Below are positions 5,720 through 9,246 of a stretch of 9,246 nt of DNA, piece by piece. A program made the position numbers and the translations under genes. The first letter of the stretch is position 1. Every line of letters begins with the position of its first letter. Source of the DNA: CAYRVX01 sp964642165 (GTDB lineage: Bacteria > Planctomycetota > Phycisphaerae > SM23-33); the NCBI GenBank assembly GCA_964642165.1, contig CAZXOC010000290.1:1-9246 (forward strand). Reading direction: 5' to 3'. Under the pieces are notes generated by a model that saw nothing but the letters and a program-made list of their open reading frames with translations, did not search any database and was not told where the DNA came from.

Positions 5720-5860
5720 CCGTCCTGGCCCGCCTCGGCGGCCCGGGAACGGCGTGCGTTCCGCCTACCGCGTGCCCGTGGCCGCTCCGGGGTCCCGCCA
5801 GACCGTCTTCCGCGCCGCGGGCTTTCGACCGAGCAACGTGTCCGGATCGAGGCCATCGAG

Positions 5861-7396
5861 ATGTCGCAAGCACCGTTGGAGTTTCAGGACGTTTCCTTCT
5901 ACTACGACACGGCCGGGGCGCCGGTGTTCGATGGGCTCAGCGTGCGCTTCCCGCCGGGCTGGACGGGTGTGATCGGCCCGAACGGCTCGGGCAAGACGAC
6001 GCTGCTCCGGCTGGCGTGCGGGGAGCTGGCTGCGACGCGGGGCACGATCCTTGCGCCGGCGCGGGTGATCTACTGCCCGCAGCGTACGGACGACCCGCCG
6101 GCGGAGCTGGCGGCGCTGCTGGGCGCGGCGGACCGGGCGGGGCGGGGCCTGCGCGGGCGCCTCGGCATCGAGCCCGACTGGCCCGCGCGCTGGGCGACGC
6201 TCAGCCACGGCGAGCGCAAGCGCGCCCAGATCGCCGTGGCCCTGTGGCGCCGCCCGGGCGTTCTCGCCGCCGACGAGCCGACCAACCACATCGACCTGCC
6301 CGCGCGGCGGCTGCTCGCCGCGGCGCTGAAGCGCTTCCGCGGCGTCGGGCTGCTCGTCAGCCACGACCGCGAGCTGCTCGATGCCCTGTGCGCCCAGACC
6401 CTGTTCGTCGAGCCTCCGGGGGCCGTGCTGCGCCCGGGCGGCTACACCAAGGCCACGGAGCTGGCGCGGGCCGAGCAGGCCGCCGCACGCCACGCCAGAG
6501 GCCGGGCCAAGCGCGACCTGACGCGTCTGCGTCGTGAGGCCGCCGCCCGCGCCCGCCAGGCCGGACGGGCCCATCGCCTGCGATCCAAGCGCGGCATGGC
6601 CATCCGGGACCACGACGCCCGGAACCGGGTCAACCAGGCGAGGTACAGCGGCAAAGACGGGCGGGCGGGCAAGACGCTGCGCCAGATGGACGGCCGCCTC
6701 CAGCAGGCCCGGGAGCAGCTCGCGGGCGCGCGGGTCAGGAAGCAGCGGCGGCTCGGCATGGACCTCCGCGGCGAGACGTCGCGGCGCGACGCGCTGCTTC
6801 GCCTGCCGGCCGGGTCGCTTCCGCTGGGGGACGAACGCCGCCTGAGCTTCCCCGACCTCCGCGTCGCGCCGGACGACCGGATCGCACTGACGGGCCCCAA
6901 CGGCGGCGGAAAGAGCACGCTGGTGCGGCACATCATGGAGCGCCTCGACCTGCCCGCCGGCCGCGTCGTCTACCTCGCCCAGGAGATCGATCGCGACACG
7001 GCGCGCCGGACCGTCGCCGCCGTCCGCCACCTGCCCAAAGCCAGGCTCGGCGCGGTCCTGTCCGTCGTCGGGGCGCTCGGGTCGGAGCCTCAGCGGCTGA
7101 TCGAGACCGACGAGCCCAGCCCCGGCGAGCTGCGGAAGCTCCTGCTCGCGTTGGGCATGGCCGCCTCGCCGCACCTGATCGTGATGGACGAGCCGACCAA
7201 CCACCTCGACCTGCCGTCGATCGAGTGCCTGGAGCGCGCCCTGGGCGACTGCCCGTCGGCGCTGCTGCTGGTCAGCCACGACGTGCGGTTCCTCGGGCGG
7301 CTGACCCGCCTGCGGTGGGAGATCGCGCCGGACGAGGCCGACCCGGCGGGCCTGCGGATGCGCCTCCAGGTCCGCCGCCCCCCAGCCGTGCATTGA
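5861..7396 (+). CDS. ABC-F family ATP-binding protein (ribosome-associated ATPase, possibly antibiotic resistance type)
   Basis: ABC-F proteins have two ATPase domains and no membrane segments; they act at the ribosome, either as translation factors or by displacing antibiotics. The 511 residues show domain 1 with Walker A GPNGSGKTT (39-47), signature LSHGE (114-118), Walker B ending in Glu139 (LAADEPTNHID) and switch His168; a basic coiled-coil linker at roughly 200-330, rich in Arg and Lys; then domain 2 with Walker A GPNGGGKST (345-353), signature-like PSPGE (419-423), Walker B Glu444 (VMDEPTNHLD) and His473. Domain 1 has only about 68 residues between Walker A and signature, so it lacks the EttA-type arm. 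The start at 5861 has GAGG 8 nt upstream; frames further upstream read proline/arginine-rich sequence. It is followed by the GNAT gene after 62 bp. Linker length and the leader-like 5' region favour a resistance-type role, but this is not proven. Confidence 0.92.
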   Translation: MSQAPLEFQDVSFYYDTAGAPVFDGLSVRFPPGWTGVIGPNGSGKTTLLRLACGELAATRGTILAPARVIYCPQRTDDPPAELAALLGAADRAGRGLRGRLGIEPDWPARWATLSHGERKRAQIAVALWRRPGVLAADEPTNHIDLPARRLLAAALKRFRGVGLLVSHDRELLDALCAQTLFVEPPGAVLRPGGYTKATELARAEQAAARHARGRAKRDLTRLRREAAARARQAGRAHRLRSKRGMAIRDHDARNRVNQARYSGKDGRAGKTLRQMDGRLQQAREQLAGARVRKQRRLGMDLRGETSRRDALLRLPAGSLPLGDERRLSFPDLRVAPDDRIALTGPNGGGKSTLVRHIMERLDLPAGRVVYLAQEIDRDTARRTVAAVRHLPKARLGAVLSVVGALGSEPQRLIETDEPSPGELRKLLLALGMAASPHLIVMDEPTNHLDLPSIECLERALGDCPSALLLVSHDVRFLGRLTRLRWEIAPDEADPAGLRMRLQVRRPPAVH

Positions 7397-7458
7397 CGCG
7401 CCGCCCCGCGAACGACAACATGCCAGCCGCCAACGACGAACGACCCGTGGAGAAGCCC

Positions 7459-7953
7459 ATGGCGGACAAGCTGATCGTGCGGGAGGTCAGGCCGGGAGAC
7501 GTGCAGGCGGTGGTGGAGATCGCGGTGGCCGCGTGGGAGCCGATCTTCGAGAGCTTCCGCGAGATCCTGGGCGACGATCTGTTCGCCGCCGTGCACGCCG
7601 CCCCGCGGAAGGAGAAGGCCCGGCAGGTCCGCGCCGCGTGCGCGGGCGCCGACGGGGCGCTCGTCTGCGTCGCGGAGCTGGGCGGGCGCGTGGTCGGCTT
7701 CGCCACGTTCTATCCCGACGTGAAGCCGGGCGTCGGCGAGATCGGCAACAACGCGGTCCATCCGGACCACCAGGGCCTCGGCATCGCCGGGCGGATGTAC
7801 CGCTGGGGCTTCGGGCGCCTGCGGCAGCTCGGCATGGAGTACGTTCGCGTCCAGACGGGCGGCGACGCGTCGCACGCCCCGGCCCGACGCGCCTACGAGA
7901 AGGCCGGCTTTGAGGTCGAGCTGCCCGGCGCGACGTACTACCGGGCGCTGTGA
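7459..7953 (+). CDS. GNAT-family N-acetyltransferase
   Basis: GNAT enzymes transfer an acetyl group from acetyl-CoA to an amine of a small molecule, peptide or protein. The 164-residue protein is of usual size. It opens with IVREVRPGDVQAVVEIAV (6-23), typical of the first strand and helix. Next come the central strands around ALVCVAELGGRVVGFAT (67-83), the acetyl-CoA pyrophosphate loop HQGLGIAG (104-111, motif A), and the C-terminal motif ARRAYEKAGFEVE (142-154). The ATG at 7459 is chosen because GGAG lies 6 nt before it and the domain begins at once; an in-frame ATG at 7420 would add 13 residues without a good ribosome-binding site. It sits 62 bp after the ABC-F gene and 28 bp before the methyltransferase, so it is probably co-transcribed. 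The substrate is unknown; drug or toxin acetylation would suit the neighbourhood but is speculation. Confidence 0.9.
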   Translation: MADKLIVREVRPGDVQAVVEIAVAAWEPIFESFREILGDDLFAAVHAAPRKEKARQVRAACAGADGALVCVAELGGRVVGFATFYPDVKPGVGEIGNNAVHPDHQGLGIAGRMYRWGFGRLRQLGMEYVRVQTGGDASHAPARRAYEKAGFEVELPGATYYRAL

Positions 7954-7981
7954 CCCCGCGGGCCGGCACGAAGGAGCCTCA

Positions 7982-8830
7982 ATGCGCCTGCTCGATCTCA
8001 TCGACCGAACGCTGCCCGCGGCGCCTTGGGCCGAGGGCGAGAAGATCCCCTGGGACGAGCCGGGCTTCAGCCGGCGGATGCTCGCGGAGCACCTCTCTCA
8101 GGACCACGACGCCGCCAGTCGGCGATCCGAGACCATCGATCGTCACGTGCGGTGGATCCACAACGAGCTGCTCGGGGGCGCGGCGACGCGGGTGCTCGAC
8201 CTGGCGTGCGGGCCGGGGCTGTATGCCAGTCGCCTGGCGCGGCTTGGCCACGAGTGCGTGGGCATCGACTTCTCCCCCGCTTCGATCGCCCACGCCGCCG
8301 ACGCCGCCGAGCGCGACCGGCTCGCCTGCACGTACCGGCGGGAGGACATCCGCGCGGCGGACTTCGAGACGGGCTTCGGCCTGGCGATGCTGATCTTCGG
8401 GGAGTTCAACGTGTTCCGCCCGCGCGAGGCCCGGCGGATCCTCGCCAAGGCGCAGGCCGCCCTGGCGCCTGGCGGGCGGCTCCTCCTCGAGCCGCACACG
8501 TACGACGCGGCGGAGCGCCTGGGCCGCGCCGCGCCCTCGTGGCAGGCGCGGCGATGCGGCCTCTTCTCCGACCGGCCGCACCTGCTCGTCGAAGAGAGCT
8601 TCTGGGACGTCCGCGCGCGGGCGGCCACCACGCGCTACTTCGTGATCGACGCCGCCACGGGCGAGGTGACCCGCCACGCGGCCACCACGCAGGCCTACCG
8701 CGACGAGGACTACCGCGCGATGCTCGCGGACGCGGGCTTCGGGGACATAGGCTTCCATCCGTCGCTGACGGGCGGGCCCGAGGTCCATCCCGGCCTCCTC
8801 GTCATCACGGCCCGGAACCCGGCTCCCTGA
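7982..8830 (+). CDS. Class I SAM-dependent methyltransferase
   Basis: The 282-residue protein carries the class I methyltransferase fold. Motif I is VLDLACGPG (71-79), followed by the ribose-binding acidic residue in GIDFSPASI (94-102), EDIRAADF (121-128) as the adenine-side region, the strand LAMLIFGEFNVF (134-145), and LAPGGRLLLEPH (161-172). Residues 1-68 form a helical N-terminal cap (RRSETIDRHVRWIHNELL), and residues 200-282 contain a beta-rich C-terminal part, DEDYRAMLADAGF (241-253) being the usual late helix. The start at 7982 has an excellent AAGGAG 5 nt upstream; upstream in-frame extension overlaps the GNAT gene and is rejected. It is the third gene of the ABC-F/GNAT set. The substrate cannot be told; small-molecule methylation is likelier than rRNA or DNA because no nucleic-acid-binding domain or NPPY motif is seen. 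Confidence 0.92.
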   Translation: MRLLDLIDRTLPAAPWAEGEKIPWDEPGFSRRMLAEHLSQDHDAASRRSETIDRHVRWIHNELLGGAATRVLDLACGPGLYASRLARLGHECVGIDFSPASIAHAADAAERDRLACTYRREDIRAADFETGFGLAMLIFGEFNVFRPREARRILAKAQAALAPGGRLLLEPHTYDAAERLGRAAPSWQARRCGLFSDRPHLLVEESFWDVRARAATTRYFVIDAATGEVTRHAATTQAYRDEDYRAMLADAGFGDIGFHPSLTGGPEVHPGLLVITARNPAP

Positions 8831-8853
8831 CGCGGCTTGGCGGATCTGCCGCG
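8831..8853 (+). terminator. Stem-loop directly after the methyltransferase stop codon
   Basis: CGCGGC (8831-8836), beginning right after TGA, pairs perfectly with GCCGCG (8848-8853) around 11 nt. A further palindrome, GGCCGCGGCC, lies at 8862-8871. Neither has a following T-run. The position fits the operon end, but the structure may be only GC-rich background. Confidence 0.28.
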
Positions 8854-8921
8854 CGACGGCTGGCCGCGGCCGGAAAACTGGCTCTCGCGCACGGTTTCGG
8901 TATCCCTTCTCGCGGCGGGCA

Positions 8922-8942
8922 GGCTCTCTAGGGTAGAGGGCC
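8922..8942 (+). promoter_or_regulatory. 9-bp hairpin covering the Shine-Dalgarno of the sigma-factor gene
   Basis: GGCTCTCTA (8922-8930) pairs with TAGAGGGCC (8934-8942) around a GGG loop: eight Watson-Crick pairs and one G-U. The right arm contains AGAGGG (8935-8940), the best ribosome-binding site for the ATG at 8949, so the hairpin would hide it. A perfect palindrome GAGGGCCCTC (8936-8945) overlaps and cannot form at the same time. The remaining bases of the 118-bp gap show no clear promoter. Confidence 0.42.
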
Positions 8943-8948
8943 CTCGCA

Positions 8949-9246
8949 ATGGGAGTTGACGTGGAAGAGCTGCCGTCCCTGGTCCGGGCCGCGGCGAGCG
9001 CCGCCTCGCCGCCCGCGGAGCGCCTGGAGGCCTTCGGCGAGATCGTTCGCCGGTTCCAGGACATGGTCTACGGCTGCGCGTACGCGAGGCTGGGCGACTT
9101 CCACCTCGCCGAGGACGCCGCCCAGGAGGCGTTCCTGGCGGCCTATCGCGAGCTGCCCAACCTGCGCGAGCCGAGGGCGTTCGCCGGGTGGCTGCGGCGG
9201 ATCGTGCTGAGCCGGTGCGGCCGCCTGACCCGCCGCCGGCGGGTGC
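8949..9246 (+). CDS. Sigma-70 family (ECF-like) RNA polymerase sigma factor, N-terminal part, cut by the window edge
   Basis: From the ATG at 8949, 99 codons stay open to the right edge. After a short lead the frame shows sigma region 2: EAFGEIVRRFQDMVYGCAYARLGD (27-50) is region 2.1/2.2, the core polymerase contact. LAEDAAQEAFLAAYREL (53-69) covers region 2.3/2.4, and REPRAFAGWLRRIV (73-86) is the closing helix typical of ECF factors. A basic RLTRRRR (92-98) starts the linker; region 4, which reads the -35 element, lies outside the window. AGAGGG sits 8 nt before the ATG. The gene is separated from the methyltransferase by 118 bp and may be a separate unit. No anti-sigma gene is visible. The style of this region 2 recalls sigma factors of Planctomycetota and related phyla, some with long C-terminal extensions; that is an impression, not a search result. 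Confidence 0.88.
   Translation, partial: MGVDVEELPSLVRAAASAASPPAERLEAFGEIVRRFQDMVYGCAYARLGDFHLAEDAAQEAFLAAYRELPNLREPRAFAGWLRRIVLSRCGRLTRRRRV

Larger units (their letters stand above)
5361..5860. other. 500-bp divergent intergenic region with control elements
   Basis: No protein gene of normal size is supported between the divergent AOR and ABC-F genes. Reading frames here are proline/arginine/serine-rich and match nothing I recognise. The region contains a leftward promoter candidate (5413-5442), an 8+8 bp inverted repeat (5520-5545), a rightward promoter candidate (5585-5612), a 4-codon leader ORF (5661-5675) and a 12-bp hairpin (5692-5719), each listed separately. The remaining 140 bases after the hairpin hold a second, smaller GC hairpin around 5727-5743 and the ABC-F ribosome-binding site GAGG at 5849-5852. 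Confidence 0.7.

Noticed and set aside
3340..5856. 838-codon minus-strand frame overlapping AOR, the MoaD-like gene and the intergenic region
   Set aside because: Out of frame with AOR and made of Arg/Gly/Pro-rich sequence; a GC-bias artefact.
5402..5860. N-terminal extension of the ABC-F frame by 153 codons
   Set aside because: The extension is Pro/Arg/Ser-rich, is unlike any ABC-F protein, and contains the candidate promoter and leader. The ATG at 5861 has GAGG at proper spacing and begins the domain directly.
5439..5873. 144-codon and nested 78-codon minus-strand frames in the intergenic region
   Set aside because: Arg/Gly/Ala-rich, without recognisable motif or good ribosome-binding site, and they cover the rightward promoter.
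5706..5972. 88-codon plus-strand frame starting in the leader hairpin loop
   Set aside because: It overlaps the ABC-F start in another frame, its ATG lacks a ribosome-binding site, and the product is Arg/Pro/Ser-rich. A role as a second leader ORF cannot be excluded but has no support.
5765..7393. 542-codon minus-strand frame opposite the ABC-F gene
   Set aside because: It lies antisense to a gene with intact ATPase motifs; low-complexity composition and no ribosome-binding site evidence.
8872..8907. GGAAAAC as the -35 of an ECF-type autoregulated promoter for the sigma gene
   Set aside because: No convincing -10 partner at 16-17 bp; the match is too short to support.
7979..9064. 361-codon minus-strand frame opposite the methyltransferase and sigma factor
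   Set aside because: Antisense shadow crossing two well-supported genes and the intergenic gap.
1..9246. CRISPR arrays, tRNA/rRNA genes, insertion sequences or phage genes
   Set aside because: No regularly spaced repeats, cloverleaf pattern, rRNA-like segments, transposase or integrase motifs were found on either strand.

Overview
This is a GC-rich bacterial window whose codons almost always end in G or C, with ten protein genes in two divergent blocks. Nothing fixes the species. A tungsten-type aldehyde oxidoreductase suggests an anaerobic or facultative lifestyle. Cell-wall recycling genes show it makes peptidoglycan. The style of the ECF-like sigma factor at the right edge resembles those of Planctomycetota and neighbouring poorly cultured phyla; that placement is only a guess.

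Left block, minus strand, transcribed right to left from about 5.4 kb: a tungsten-dependent aldehyde:ferredoxin oxidoreductase (AOR family), a MoaD-like ubiquitin-fold sulfur carrier ending in Gly-Gly-Gly, and a ThiF/MoeB/HesA-type adenylyltransferase. These three form a compact cassette, most simply read as the enzyme plus a dedicated carrier/activator pair for its pterin cofactor. Next on the same strand come anmK (anhydro-MurNAc kinase) and murQ (MurNAc-6-phosphate etherase), consecutive steps that turn recycled murein sugar into GlcNAc-6-phosphate. The 5' end of a PIN-domain (VapC-like) gene runs off the left edge.

The 500-bp divergent intergenic region (5361-5860) holds no convincing protein gene of normal size. 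It has a TTGACA-type promoter facing the AOR cassette, an 8+8 bp inverted repeat, a TTGACG-N16-TACAAT promoter facing right, a possible 4-codon leader ORF (Met-Lys-Arg-Arg) with its own ribosome-binding site, and a strong 12-bp hairpin just after it. This layout resembles the ribosome-mediated attenuators that control many antibiotic-responsive ABC-F genes.

Right block, plus strand: an ABC-F ATPase, a GNAT acetyltransferase and a SAM-dependent methyltransferase, closely spaced and probably one operon. After a 118-bp gap comes the N-terminal part of a sigma-70 family (ECF-like) factor, open at the right edge. Its Shine-Dalgarno sequence lies inside a 9-bp hairpin.

The most promising unexplained elements are the leader/hairpin ahead of the ABC-F gene, the ABC-F/acetyltransferase/methyltransferase trio, and the AOR-linked carrier/activator pair, whose activator lacks the usual zinc cysteines.
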